Both the position numbers and the translations under genes were made by a program. From an uncultured Glaciecola sp. (lineage in GTDB: Bacteria > Pseudomonadota > Gammaproteobacteria > Enterobacterales > Alteromonadaceae): 64,000 bases of DNA. Below, one piece after another: positions 1 to 7,885 of this stretch. The notes beneath the pieces were generated by a model. It searched no databases. It was given only the letters and a program-made list of their open reading frames with translations, and was not told the DNA's origin. Every line of letters begins with the position of its first letter. Positions within the stretch are counted from its first letter, which is position 1. The stretch covers positions 186,001 to 250,000 of the forward strand of contig CANMCE010000003.1 in NCBI GenBank assembly GCA_947496235.1, read 5' to 3'.

Positions 1-1991
1 CCATAAGTAGGATCGTAACTGATACAGTTTGGAATCAAGGCAGCTTGAGTATGACTGTGACCATCTTGGTGTTGCAAACCTTCACCGTTTAGGGTTGTTC
101 GACCTGCAGTACCACCAACCAAGAAACCTCTTGCTTGTGAATCACCAGCAGCCCACGCCATATCACCCACACGTTGGAAACCAAACATAGAGTAGTAAAT
201 ATAAACAGGGATCATTGGGAAGTTATTGGTTGAATAAGACGTCGCGGCAGCTAACCAAGACGACATAGCACCTAACTCATTGATACCTTCTTGCAATACC
301 TGCCCTTTTTTATCTTCGCGATAATAAGCCACTTGGTCTTTATCTTGCGGAATGTACTTTTGACCTTCGTTAGAATAAATACCCACTTGTCTAAATAGAC
401 CTTCCATACCAAAAGTACGAGCTTCATCAGGAATAATAGGTACAACGCGCTTACCAATTTGTTTGTCTTTTAACAACACGGTTAATACGCGCACAAACGC
501 CATTGTGGTTGAAATTTCACGCTCGCCAGAACCTTTAGTGATGGCTTCAAATGCTTTCAGCGGTGGTGCAGGTAATTCTTCAGAAGATTTAGGTCTTCTG
601 ACTGGCATATAACCATTTAAGGCTTCTCTGCGCTCACGAAGATATTTCATTTCTGCAGAATCATCTTCTAGCTTGTAATACTCTAAGTTTTCGCAAGCTT
701 GGTCTGATAATGGGATATTGAATCTATCTCTGTATTGCTTAATTGAATCCAGATCCATTTTCTTCACTTGGTGGGCAATGTTTTTACCTTCACCAGCAGA
801 TCCCATACCGTAACCTTTAACTGTTTTGGCTAAGATTACTTGTGGGCGACCTTGAGTTTCAGTTGCGCGCTTATAAGCTGCGTAAACTTTCACCGGATCA
901 TGTCCACCACGATTTAAGCGCCAAATGTCTTCATCAGACATATTTGCAACCATGTCCTTCAACTCGGGATATTTACCGAAGAATTTTTCGCGAGTATAAG
1001 CACCGCCTTTTTCTTTACAGTTTTGATATTCACCGTCTACAGTTTCATTCATTAGCTGCAATAATTTACCTGTGTTGTCACGGGCCAATAGTGGATCCCA
1101 GTAACGCCCCCAGATAACTTTAATTACTTCCCATCCTGCACCGCGGAAAGTACCTTCAAGTTCTTGAATAATTTTACCGTTACCGCGAACAGGTCCATCA
1201 AGACGTTGCAAGTTACAGTTAATGACAAAGGTCAAGTTATCTAATTTTTCACGGGACGCTAAGCCGATAGCACCTAAACTTTCCGGCTCGTCACACTCGC
1301 CGTCGCCCAAGAAACACCAAACTCGTTGCTCCGAACAGTCTTTTAATCCACGGTTAGTCAAATACTTAAGAAAACGCGCGAGGTAGATGGCTTGCATTGG
1401 ACCTAGGCCCATGGAAACCGTTGGAAATTGCCAGAAATCAGGCATCAATTTAGGGTGAGGGTATGAAGACAAACCTTTTCCATCAACTTCTTGACGGAAC
1501 ATATCTAGTTGTTCTTCTGTTAAACGACCTTCAACATATGCGCGAGAGTAAATACCAGGGGATACGTGACCTTGAATAAATAAATAATCACCACCGTTAT
1601 CTTCGGTAGGGGCTTTGAAAAAGTGATTAAAACCAACATCGTATAACATGGCTGATGAGGCAAAACTTGAAATGTGGCCGCCTAGTTCAAGGTCTTTTTT
1701 AGACCCTCTAAGAACCATCATTAACGCGTTCCATCGAATAGCATTACGAATTTTAGTTTCAATGGTCTGGTCGCCCGGCATATTGGGTTCTTGACCAGCA
1801 GGTATAGTATTTATGTAAGCGGTGGTCGCATCATAAGGTAAATGCGCTCCATTCAAACGCGCTTTCTCAATTAATGACTCAAGAAGATAATGAGCTCGAT
1901 CCACGCCCTCTTCTTCTAACACTGCTTCTAATGCATCTAACCATTCCTGTGTTTCAATTGGATCCACATCAGGTTGCTTCATTTCAGCCAT
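1..1991 (-). CDS. aceE: Pyruvate dehydrogenase E1 component, 3' part cut off by window edge
   Basis: This is the thiamine-diphosphate E1 subunit of the pyruvate dehydrogenase complex, which decarboxylates pyruvate and passes the acetyl group to the E2 lipoyl domain. The start ATG is at 1991 and the frame stays open to base 1, giving about 663 of the usual 885-890 residues. The thiamine-diphosphate motif appears as FLGDGECDEPES, and the order and length match the homodimeric E1 of gammaproteobacteria rather than the alpha/beta type. It lies 82 bp downstream of pdhR on the same strand, as in E. coli; aceF and lpd would be expected beyond the left edge. No frameshift is seen in the visible part. 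Confidence 0.97.
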   Translation of the reverse strand, partial: MAEMKQPDVDPIETQEWLDALEAVLEEEGVDRAHYLLESLIEKARLNGAHLPYDATTAYINTIPAGQEPNMPGDQTIETKIRNAIRWNALMMVLRGSKKDLELGGHISSFASSAMLYDVGFNHFFKAPTEDNGGDYLFIQGHVSPGIYSRAYVEGRLTEEQLDMFRQEVDGKGLSSYPHPKLMPDFWQFPTVSMGLGPMQAIYLARFLKYLTNRGLKDCSEQRVWCFLGDGECDEPESLGAIGLASREKLDNLTFVINCNLQRLDGPVRGNGKIIQELEGTFRGAGWEVIKVIWGRYWDPLLARDNTGKLLQLMNETVDGEYQNCKEKGGAYTREKFFGKYPELKDMVANMSDEDIWRLNRGGHDPVKVYAAYKRATETQGRPQVILAKTVKGYGMGSAGEGKNIAHQVKKMDLDSIKQYRDRFNIPLSDQACENLEYYKLEDDSAEMKYLRERREALNGYMPVRRPKSSEELPAPPLKAFEAITKGSGEREISTTMAFVRVLTVLLKDKQIGKRVVPIIPDEARTFGMEGLFRQVGIYSNEGQKYIPQDKDQVAYYREDKKGQVLQEGINELGAMSSWLAAATSYSTNNFPMIPVYIYYSMFGFQRVGDMAWAAGDSQARGFLVGGTAGRTTLNGEGLQHQDGHSHTQAALIPNCISYDPTY

Positions 1992-2014
1992 AGTTTTTTC
2001 CTATTCTCTTGTTC

Positions 2015-2044
2015 AAATAAACCCGATAAGCGTTGCTTATCGGG
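2015..2044 (-). terminator. Strong hairpin between pdhR and aceE
   Basis: A perfect 10-bp stem (CCCGATAAGC at 2022-2031 with GCTTATCGGG at 2035-2044, loop of 3) is followed on the minus strand by TTTATTT. It has the form of an intrinsic terminator placed after pdhR and just before aceE. It may end a pdhR transcript or attenuate readthrough into aceE. Confidence 0.7.
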
Positions 2045-2073
2045 CTTGTTTTCTTCTGTTTGGTGACAGATTA

Positions 2074-2817
2074 TTATTCGGTTGTAATTATACGTCTCAG
2101 CGAACGCTGGACTTTCACATCTCTTTTATTGATATCTAATAAGGTTTGTTCAACAAATGCCAGGTGTTGATGACTAGCGTCTCTTGCTTTAATGGGATCC
2201 CCATTAACTATGGCATCAACAATTACCTGTCTTTGAAGAACAATTTTATCTTCAACGTCAGCGCCACTTCTTAACATTGCAAGGTTGCGTTTAATATTGT
2301 CGGTTAACATTTGCTGCATGGTGCGCATGACATGCAACAACACCATGTTGTGAGAAGCTTCGGCCATCACCAGATAAAATTCTGATAAGGCTTGCGCTTC
2401 ATTTTCAGCATCGTCATTTACTTTATAGATATTGCTTAATGCCTGTTTTAGATCTTCAAATTCATGATTTTGACCTCTTAACGCAGCATAAAAGGCCGCC
2501 ATACCTTCAAGTGAATGACGAAATTCTAACAAATCAAATTGAGTTTCTGGACGAGAACCAATCAATTCCAATAAAGGATCTGTCATACGTGCATTTAAGC
2601 TACGTGATACAAAAGTACCGCCGCCCTGCTTACGCTCGATGAGTCCTTTGGCAGATAAATTTTGAATAGCTTCTCTGAGTGATGGACGTGAAACTTGAAA
2701 CTTTTCAGCCAACAAGCGCTCTGGCAATAGTTTTTCACCAGCCGCAAGAGTGCCGTCAAGTATCATTGACTCTAAACGTTCAGTTATTACGTCTGACAGC
2801 TTTGGCTGTTTTATCAT
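2074..2817 (-). CDS. pdhR: Pyruvate-responsive GntR-family repressor PdhR
   Basis: A 247-residue transcription factor of the GntR family, FadR subgroup. In E. coli, PdhR represses the pdh operon until it binds pyruvate. Residues 10-75 form the winged helix-turn-helix (RLLAEKFQVSRPSLREAIQN), and the rest is an all-helical FCD ligand domain. Its position upstream of aceE and downstream of ampE is the same as in E. coli. The ATG at 2817 gives the family length. A palindrome resembling the PdhR operator lies 46-61 bp upstream, so autoregulation is likely. The identification rests on sequence and context together. Confidence 0.93.
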   Translation of the reverse strand: MIKQPKLSDVITERLESMILDGTLAAGEKLLPERLLAEKFQVSRPSLREAIQNLSAKGLIERKQGGGTFVSRSLNARMTDPLLELIGSRPETQFDLLEFRHSLEGMAAFYAALRGQNHEFEDLKQALSNIYKVNDDAENEAQALSEFYLVMAEASHNMVLLHVMRTMQQMLTDNIKRNLAMLRSGADVEDKIVLQRQVIVDAIVNGDPIKARDASHQHLAFVEQTLLDINKRDVKVQRSLRRIITTE

Positions 2818-2862
2818 AAGTTATTGCCACCTTTTTATAGTTGTGACTAAGCGCCCAAACAC

Positions 2863-2878
2863 AATGGTAATACCAATT
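2863..2878 (-). promoter_or_regulatory. Putative PdhR operator
   Basis: On the minus strand the sequence reads AATTGGTATTACCATT. The E. coli PdhR consensus is ATTGGTNNNACCAAT, so this differs at one position in the right half-site. It sits 46 bp upstream of the pdhR start, where autorepression would act. Confidence 0.75.
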
Positions 2879-2919
2879 TACCAAACAGTCTAGTTCATAA
2901 ATAACTTAAGGTAAAGTTT

Positions 2920-3744
2920 TTATCTTACTAGTCCGACCATGGTCCCTAGCGCGGTAAGCATAAGAATAAACACCAAATTGCGTTTTACCAATTTTACCAA
3001 TTGCAGCGGCTCATCAATTACAGTGTTGCATTCGCTAACATCTTCCGCAGCTTTTGCCACTAATCCTAATGCATCATAACTTTGAATGCCTGGGGTCATC
3101 AAAACTGTTAACCAATAAGAAAATGCATTACTGAAATGCCCCACCACTAAAAACCCAAAGGTGGTAATGCGCACAGGTATCCAATCTAAAATAAATAAAA
3201 TGGTATCCGTCGGAGTTTTGTCTTCTATCCTTTGTTCTTGCTGTTTTGTTTGTAAACTTAATTCTTTAATTATGGAATAAAACACTAATCCTGCCACTCC
3301 AGTGAGTACAAAAAAGATAACCACTGAAACATATTGTCGGTAATTTACAAGAACCAGTTGTTTACCCACATTGTCGAGTTTGCCACCTTGATTGCCAAAC
3401 GAAATACTGTGTAATGCACAGGCTTCAAAATCTTCACGGTTGGCTGCTGCAAGATACTTTTTATAGGTAGCCCTTGTTACTGGGCATCCAATACAAACCC
3501 ACAGAACAACCAAAATTATCACGAACTCTATTAATAAAGGTACCCACCAGAAAACGGCATAGATTACTATTGCCGGTACAGCGGCAATAGCAATTGCTGT
3601 CAAATGGGAAACTTCATCTTTGATTAGATTTTTGTCGCGCAAAAAGGAAAAATACTGCTGGCATAAGGTCGCGATGTGAAATTGCTTTGATTTTGTGGTG
3701 ACACGCTCAATTGCCATAATGATAAGAAGGGCAAATAAAGTCAT
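2920..3744 (-). CDS. ampE: AmpE-family inner membrane protein
   Basis: The protein matches AmpE, a multi-pass inner membrane protein linked to beta-lactamase (AmpC) regulation through AmpD/AmpE; its biochemical role is not well defined. Visible hallmarks are the start MTLFALLIIMAIERV, the central YLAAANREDFEA stretch and the conserved DWIPVR motif before another membrane segment. The frame is open upstream to 3873, but that extension has no AmpE counterpart and would overlap nadC, so I chose the ATG at 3744, giving 274 residues against 284 in E. coli. It precedes pdhR as in E. coli, but the usual upstream partner ampD is absent. Confidence 0.85.
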   Translation of the reverse strand: MTLFALLIIMAIERVTTKSKQFHIATLCQQYFSFLRDKNLIKDEVSHLTAIAIAAVPAIVIYAVFWWVPLLIEFVIILVVLWVCIGCPVTRATYKKYLAAANREDFEACALHSISFGNQGGKLDNVGKQLVLVNYRQYVSVVIFFVLTGVAGLVFYSIIKELSLQTKQQEQRIEDKTPTDTILFILDWIPVRITTFGFLVVGHFSNAFSYWLTVLMTPGIQSYDALGLVAKAAEDVSECNTVIDEPLQLVKLVKRNLVFILMLTALGTMVGLVR

Positions 3745-3863
3745 GGATATGCTCTTATTTATTAGAATAAATAAAGTATAATATAAAGCGAAACTTGGTG
3801 GTGAAGTTTTCTCCACAAAAATTAAGTCAATATTCATTGACCTCAATAAAAAGAACAAAACGA

Positions 3864-4712
3864 ATGCAAGCAAAGTATCAGTTGACAGTAGAACAAGATG
3901 TCAAACAAGCCCTGATTGAAGATTTAGGTGGTTCTCTAAATATTAATAACGATATTACCGCCATGCTCATCGATAAAGAAAAAACCGCCCAAGCACAGAT
4001 TATTGCCCGAGAGCCGGGTGTGTTATGCGGTAAAGCTTGGACAACAATGGCTTTTTCAATGGTCGATAGCAGTTTAAAAATCAACTGGTTGGTTGATGAT
4101 GGTGATGCCTTTAGTGAAAATCAAACCCTAGTGCAAATTATCGGAAACGCTCGGGCCATACTAACCGCTGAACGCACAGCTTTGAATTTTCTACAAATGC
4201 TAAGCGGCACAGCAACGATGACACAGCGCTATGTCAAGTTATTAGGGAATAGCAATACCAAATTACTTGATACACGCAAAACCATACCTTATTTCCGTCA
4301 TGCGCAAAAATACGCGGTCTTTTGTGGCGGCGGACAAAACCATCGAATGGGCTTATTTGATGCTTTTCTAATCAAAGAGAACCACATTAAATCCTGTGGC
4401 GACATTAAGACTGCGGTCGATAAAGCACGTTTGTTAAGCCCCGGGGCCCCAGTGGAAGTCGAAGTAGAAAGCCTTGAAGAGTTGTCAATCGCGATTCAAT
4501 CAGGCTGCGATATCATAATGCTAGACAACTTCAACAATCAACAGATCCAAAAGGCAGTAGAGATAAACAATCAGGTATGTAAACTTGAAGTCTCTGGCAA
4601 TATTACGGACGATAGACTGCAAGAATTAGCAAATTTAGGTGTTGATTATGTATCTTCAGGGGCATTGACAAAAAATGTCAAGGCAATTGATCTTTCTCTA
4701 CTAATACAATAA
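3864..4712 (+). CDS. nadC: Nicotinate-nucleotide pyrophosphorylase (quinolinate phosphoribosyltransferase)
   Basis: NadC converts quinolinate and PRPP to nicotinate mononucleotide in NAD synthesis. The 282-residue product carries LLDTRKTIP, the QKYAVFCGGGQNHRMGL stretch and AFLIKENHI, all typical active-site segments, and ends with the conserved VSSGALTKNVKAIDLSLL. The open frame begins at 3795, but the extra 23 residues are lysine-rich, lack family similarity and overlap the ampE promoter region, so the ATG at 3864 is preferred. It diverges from ampE with 119 bp between the chosen starts. Upstream and downstream neighbours (ampE, pilA) agree with the E. coli order except that ampD is missing. 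Confidence 0.93.
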   Translation: MQAKYQLTVEQDVKQALIEDLGGSLNINNDITAMLIDKEKTAQAQIIAREPGVLCGKAWTTMAFSMVDSSLKINWLVDDGDAFSENQTLVQIIGNARAILTAERTALNFLQMLSGTATMTQRYVKLLGNSNTKLLDTRKTIPYFRHAQKYAVFCGGGQNHRMGLFDAFLIKENHIKSCGDIKTAVDKARLLSPGAPVEVEVESLEELSIAIQSGCDIIMLDNFNNQQIQKAVEINNQVCKLEVSGNITDDRLQELANLGVDYVSSGALTKNVKAIDLSLLIQ

Positions 4713-4732
4713 ATTCAACAAGTTAAGCTAAT

Positions 4733-4755
4733 CCTAAAAGGGAGTTTAGGGTTTT
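4733..4755 (+). terminator. Weak terminator after nadC
   Basis: A 6-bp stem CCTAAA (4733-4738) with TTTAGG (4745-4750) is followed by GTTTTC, 20 bp after the nadC stop codon. The stem is short and AT-rich, so termination may be inefficient. Confidence 0.45.
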
Positions 4756-4795
4756 CTTAGTGTCAAAACCTACACTTAGGTATTCTCCTGCATAC

Positions 4796-4823
4796 TTCAC
4801 AAGTCGTCGGACGGTTTTATACT
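4796..4823 (+). promoter_or_regulatory. Candidate sigma-70 promoter of pilA
   Basis: TTCACA (4796-4801) and TATACT (4818-4823) are separated by 16 bp and each differs from consensus at one base. Transcription would start near 4830, leaving a leader of about 95 nt before pilA. Confidence 0.5.
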
Positions 4824-4838
4824 GCATTCCGAGGTCAA

Positions 4839-4865
4839 GAGAGAAACACTTTAAAAACTTCTCTC
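4839..4865 (+). promoter_or_regulatory. Stem-loop in the pilA leader
   Basis: GAGAGAA (4839-4845) and TTCTCTC (4859-4865) form a perfect 7-bp stem with a 13-nt loop near the 5' end of the inferred pilA transcript. It is not followed by a T-run, so it is more likely a messenger-stability or regulatory structure than a terminator. Confidence 0.4.
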
Positions 4866-4923
4866 AACGCCAACTTTAAACTTGTAACCAAAAACGCGTT
4901 TTACGCACTGTGAGGAAAGTACC

Positions 4924-5349
4924 ATGACTAAAGCAAACCAAACTCAAAAAGGTTTCACCTTAATCGAACTAATGATCGTTGTTGCCATTATCGGTATTCT
5001 AGCTGCTATCGCATTACCTGCGTATAACAACTACACTGATAAAGCGAAGTTCACTGAAGTAACTAACGCAACTGCTGCAGCAAAATCTGCTGTAGAAGTT
5101 TGTGCTCAGTTAAACCCAACTTCAATCTCTTCATGTGACGGCGGTACTAACGGTATCCCTGCTGACGTAACAGCAAGTGCTACTGCTGTTGGTCTAACAA
5201 CTGCTGACGGTGTAATCACTGCAACTGCTAAGACTGGTACTCTAGTTCAAGCTGACGGCTCAACTGCTGCAACTTTTACTTTGACTCCTACTTTTGCTAA
5301 CGGTGTAGTAACTTGGGCGAAAACTTGTAACCCAGCAACAGTTTGTTAA
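4924..5349 (+). CDS. pilA: Type IV major pilin
   Basis: A 141-residue type IVa prepilin. The 10-residue leader ends in Lys-Gly, followed by the methylated Phe and [20 protein letters not shown], with Glu at mature position 5 and the [11 protein letters not shown] continuation. The C-terminal end has two cysteines (KTCNPATVC), which probably close the D-region loop, and there are two more around residues 58-71. The start has a good AGGA ribosome site. It would be cleaved and methylated by PilD encoded 1.5 kb downstream. The variable region is rich in Ala and Thr, as in many environmental pilins. The location matches ppdD next to nadC in E. coli. Confidence 0.95.
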   Translation: MTKANQTQKGFTLIELMIVVAIIGILAAIALPAYNNYTDKAKFTEVTNATAAAKSAVEVCAQLNPTSISSCDGGTNGIPADVTASATAVGLTTADGVITATAKTGTLVQADGSTAATFTLTPTFANGVVTWAKTCNPATVC

Positions 5350-5368
5350 TCCAAACTTACCGACTTCG

Positions 5369-5397
5369 AAAGCCCAGTATATGCTGGGCTTTGTTGT
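5369..5397 (+). terminator. pilA terminator
   Basis: A 9-bp stem, AAAGCCCAG (5369-5377) with CTGGGCTTT (5384-5392), loop of 6, followed by GTTGT. It lies 20 bp after the pilA stop and separates the abundant pilin transcript from pilC. Confidence 0.75.
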
Positions 5398-5488
5398 CTC
5401 TAACGCACGAAAAATTGAGTTAAAGTAAACGCCTATTTTGCAGTTAAAAATAGTATCTATAAAGTAAAATAATTTAGGGGTGACAACC

Positions 5489-6697
5489 ATGGCTAAGACG
5501 CTCGAAACCTTTACCTGGGTTGGTTCAGATCGCCGAGGTAGTAAAACCAAAGGTGATATTTCAGCTGCCAGCCTACAAGAAGCCAAGAACCTATTGCGCC
5601 GGCAAGGCATTTCCGCCATAAAAGTTAAGAAACAAGCCAAACCCCTATTCTCCAAAAAAGAAAAAATTTCAGCCGGTGATATTTGCGTTATCTCTCGTCA
5701 AATAGCGACCATGTTAGGTGCTGGTGTTACCTTGATTCAGAGTTTAGAGATGATTGGACAGGGTCATTCTAACGGCGCGGTTAGAAAAATGATGGGTGAC
5801 ATCACCAACGAAATTAAAGCGGGTAATCCTTTGTCCGATACCCTGCGAAAGTACCCTCTGCAATTTGACGATTTATATTGTGATTTAGTAGAAACAGGCG
5901 AACAGTCCGGTGCTCTTGAAACAATTTATGATCGAATTGCCCTGTATAAAGAAAAAGCAGAAGCCTTGAAATCAAAAATCAAAAAGGCTTTATTTTATCC
6001 AATAGCAGTTTTGGTCGTAGCATTTATCGTAACCACCATTCTGTTAATTTTCGTAGTTCCTCAATTTGAAGAAATTTTTGCGGGCTTTGGGGCTGAATTA
6101 CCTGCATTTACACAACTGGTATTAAGACTTTCTGACTTTGTACAAAGTTATGGGCTTTTTATTTTAATAGGATTAGTAGCAAGTGGTGTGGTATTTGTAC
6201 GAGCACACCGAAAATCGCAAGCCTTACGAGACAATGTGGATAAGAAATTACTCAAAATCCCCGTCATTGGGGAAATTCTCAAAAAAGCGTCTATTGCGCG
6301 CTATGCTAGAACATTATCCACTACCTTTGCTGCCGGCGTCCCCTTAATCAGTGCTCTAGATTCTGCGGCTGGCGCTTCTGGCAATGCAGTGTTTAGAGAT
6401 GCGATTTTATTTATTAGAAAAGAGGTTGCTGGCGGTATTCAAATGAACAGCGCCATGCGTGCAACCAATGTATTTCCTGATATGGTGACACAAATGGTTG
6501 CCATAGGAGAAGAATCTGGTGCTGTTGATGATATGCTTTCTAAAATTGCGACTATCTACGAAGCCGAAGTTGATGATATGGTCGATGGTTTAACAAGTTT
6601 ATTAGAACCCTTAATAATGGCAGTATTAGGTGTTGTTATTGGGGGCTTAATTGTGGCAATGTACTTACCTATTTTCGAAATGGGTGCTGTTGTCTAG
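5489..6697 (+). CDS. pilC: Type IV pilus inner membrane platform protein
   Basis: PilC is the inner membrane platform on which the PilB and PilT motors act. The 402-residue protein has two T2SSF/GspF domains (about 70-195 and 275-397), the characteristic ETGEQSGALE and IGEESGAVDDML segments, and three predicted membrane helices including a C-terminal one ending near the last residues. A GTG at 5480 is in frame, but AGGGG at 5476-5480 is spaced properly for the ATG at 5489, which is preferred. The extension ATPase gene pilB, which normally lies between pilA and pilC (hofB in E. coli), is missing here. Confidence 0.95.
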   Translation: MAKTLETFTWVGSDRRGSKTKGDISAASLQEAKNLLRRQGISAIKVKKQAKPLFSKKEKISAGDICVISRQIATMLGAGVTLIQSLEMIGQGHSNGAVRKMMGDITNEIKAGNPLSDTLRKYPLQFDDLYCDLVETGEQSGALETIYDRIALYKEKAEALKSKIKKALFYPIAVLVVAFIVTTILLIFVVPQFEEIFAGFGAELPAFTQLVLRLSDFVQSYGLFILIGLVASGVVFVRAHRKSQALRDNVDKKLLKIPVIGEILKKASIARYARTLSTTFAAGVPLISALDSAAGASGNAVFRDAILFIRKEVAGGIQMNSAMRATNVFPDMVTQMVAIGEESGAVDDMLSKIATIYEAEVDDMVDGLTSLLEPLIMAVLGVVIGGLIVAMYLPIFEMGAVV

Positions 6698-6738
6698 TCA
6701 CCTTTTTCAAGCATGACTAAACAAGGTCGATAAACTAT

Positions 6739-6767
6739 AAAGGCTTGAAAACTCTCAAGCCTTTTTT
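6739..6767 (+). terminator. pilC terminator
   Basis: A perfect 10-bp stem, AAAGGCTTGA (6739-6748) with TCAAGCCTTT (6755-6764), followed by more T residues. This is a standard intrinsic terminator between pilC and pilD, so pilD probably has its own promoter or depends on readthrough. Confidence 0.85.
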
Positions 6768-6802
6768 ATATTAACCGTTTTTTTCAAGGATATTTCTAAA
6801 TC

Positions 6803-7666
6803 ATGTGGGAATTACTTTCTACCTCTGCACCTTTTTTCATCGGCTTTACATTTGTGCTGAGTCTTTTGGTCGGTAGTTTTCTGAACGTGGTCATTTATCG
6901 ATTACCCGTCATGATGAAGCGAGAATGGGAAGCTCAGGTAGCTGAATATCAAACAGCTGAAAAAGAAAACACGCCCCAAGAGCCCTTTAATTTAATTAAA
7001 CCTGATTCTACTTGCCCGAAATGTGGGCACAAAATTCGGGCTTGGGAAAATATTCCGGTGATTAGTTGGTTATTATTAAGGGCAAAATGTAGCAAATGTA
7101 AAAACCCTATTTCAGCTCGATATCCTCTCATTGAATTGTTGACCGCGACTTTGTCAGCACTAGTAGCATGGCAACTTGGCTTTTCTCCTATTTCCCTTGC
7201 TTTTATATTTGGCACTTGGCTTTTAGTAGCAATGACATTCATCGACCTCGACGAGATGCTATTGCCCGACATACTGACCTTGTCGCTATTGTGGATTGGT
7301 TTATTAGTACAGGCTATTTTCACGCCGAGTACACTACAAGATGCCGTCTTGGGTGGCGTGTTTGGCTACATGAGTCTATATACCGTGTATTGGGGATTTA
7401 AATTGCTTACGGGTAAAGAGGGTATGGGGTATGGTGACTTTAAATTGCTCGCCGCCCTAGGCGTTTGGGTGGGATGGCAACATTTACCCATCATTATATT
7501 ATTATCTTCCGTGGTTGGCGCTGTTGTAGGTATTCTACTCATGTTGAAACGAAATAAAGACAGTACCATGGCAATTCCTTTCGGCCCCTACCTAGCAGCC
7601 GCCGGTTATCTCACCATGTTATTTGGAGACCAAATCGCTCACTGGTATATAACCAGTATTGTTTAA
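6803..7666 (+). CDS. pilD: Prepilin peptidase / N-methyltransferase
   Basis: PilD is the membrane aspartyl protease that removes the prepilin leader and methylates the new N-terminal Phe; it also serves type II secretion pseudopilins. The 287-residue protein has the zinc-binding cytoplasmic loop with two CxxC pairs (Cys71, Cys74, Cys96, Cys99), the catalytic Asp motif IDLDEMLLPD (about 147-156) and the second motif GMGYGDFK (about 207-214). About eight membrane segments are visible. Its usual position is right after pilC. No unusual features are seen. Confidence 0.96.
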   Translation: MWELLSTSAPFFIGFTFVLSLLVGSFLNVVIYRLPVMMKREWEAQVAEYQTAEKENTPQEPFNLIKPDSTCPKCGHKIRAWENIPVISWLLLRAKCSKCKNPISARYPLIELLTATLSALVAWQLGFSPISLAFIFGTWLLVAMTFIDLDEMLLPDILTLSLLWIGLLVQAIFTPSTLQDAVLGGVFGYMSLYTVYWGFKLLTGKEGMGYGDFKLLAALGVWVGWQHLPIIILLSSVVGAVVGILLMLKRNKDSTMAIPFGPYLAAAGYLTMLFGDQIAHWYITSIV

Positions 7667-7691
7667 CGATTATTTAGCGCTTTTAATTTTC

Positions 7692-7727
7692 AAGCCCGTT
7701 ATTTTCACTAACGGGCTTTTTGTTTTT
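7692..7727 (+). terminator. pilD terminator
   Basis: Stem AAGCCCGTTA (7692-7701) with TAACGGGCTT (7709-7718), 10 bp, loop of 7, followed by TTTGTTTTT. It closes the pilus gene block. Confidence 0.88.
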
Positions 7728-7800
7728 AGCATTTTATAAGTTTTTTTTAAAATAACTGAGAGATTTCAAACCCTAAGCTCACTATACAAAACAAGGGCAG

Positions 7801-7833
7801 CTGCAAAAACAAAGTCTATTTGAGTTTTTGCAG
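7801..7833. repeat. Perfect inverted repeat upstream of the secreted protein gene
   Basis: CTGCAAAAAC (7801-7810) and GTTTTTGCAG (7824-7833) are exact reverse complements with 13 nt between. The repeat sits 53-85 bp upstream of the ATG at 7886. It could be an operator or an RNA hairpin; no T-run directly follows, so it is not an obvious terminator. Confidence 0.65.
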
Positions 7834-7885
7834 GTCAAGAGCTCACAAACCTGTAGTTGATAGTGAAAAGTTTAGGATTGTTTGG

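Noticed and set aside
842-1117. Plus-strand open frame of 91 codons inside the aceE region
   Set aside because: It is the reverse-strand shadow of the aceE coding frame, which reads through without a stop and matches the E1 protein.
3795-3863. Longer NadC start giving 23 more residues
   Set aside because: The extension is Lys/Ser-rich, has no counterpart in NadC and covers the region expected for the divergent promoters.
3745-3873. Longer AmpE start with a hydrophobic 43-residue extension
   Set aside because: AmpE proteins start at MTLF; the extension would overlap the nadC start, and the family length is met from 3744.
4779-4825. Sigma-54 promoter for pilA (GG...GC pairs at 4779-4791 and 4813-4825)
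   Set aside because: Both pairs have 9 bases between GG and GC instead of 10, and the flanking consensus is poor; the sigma-70-like pair fits better.
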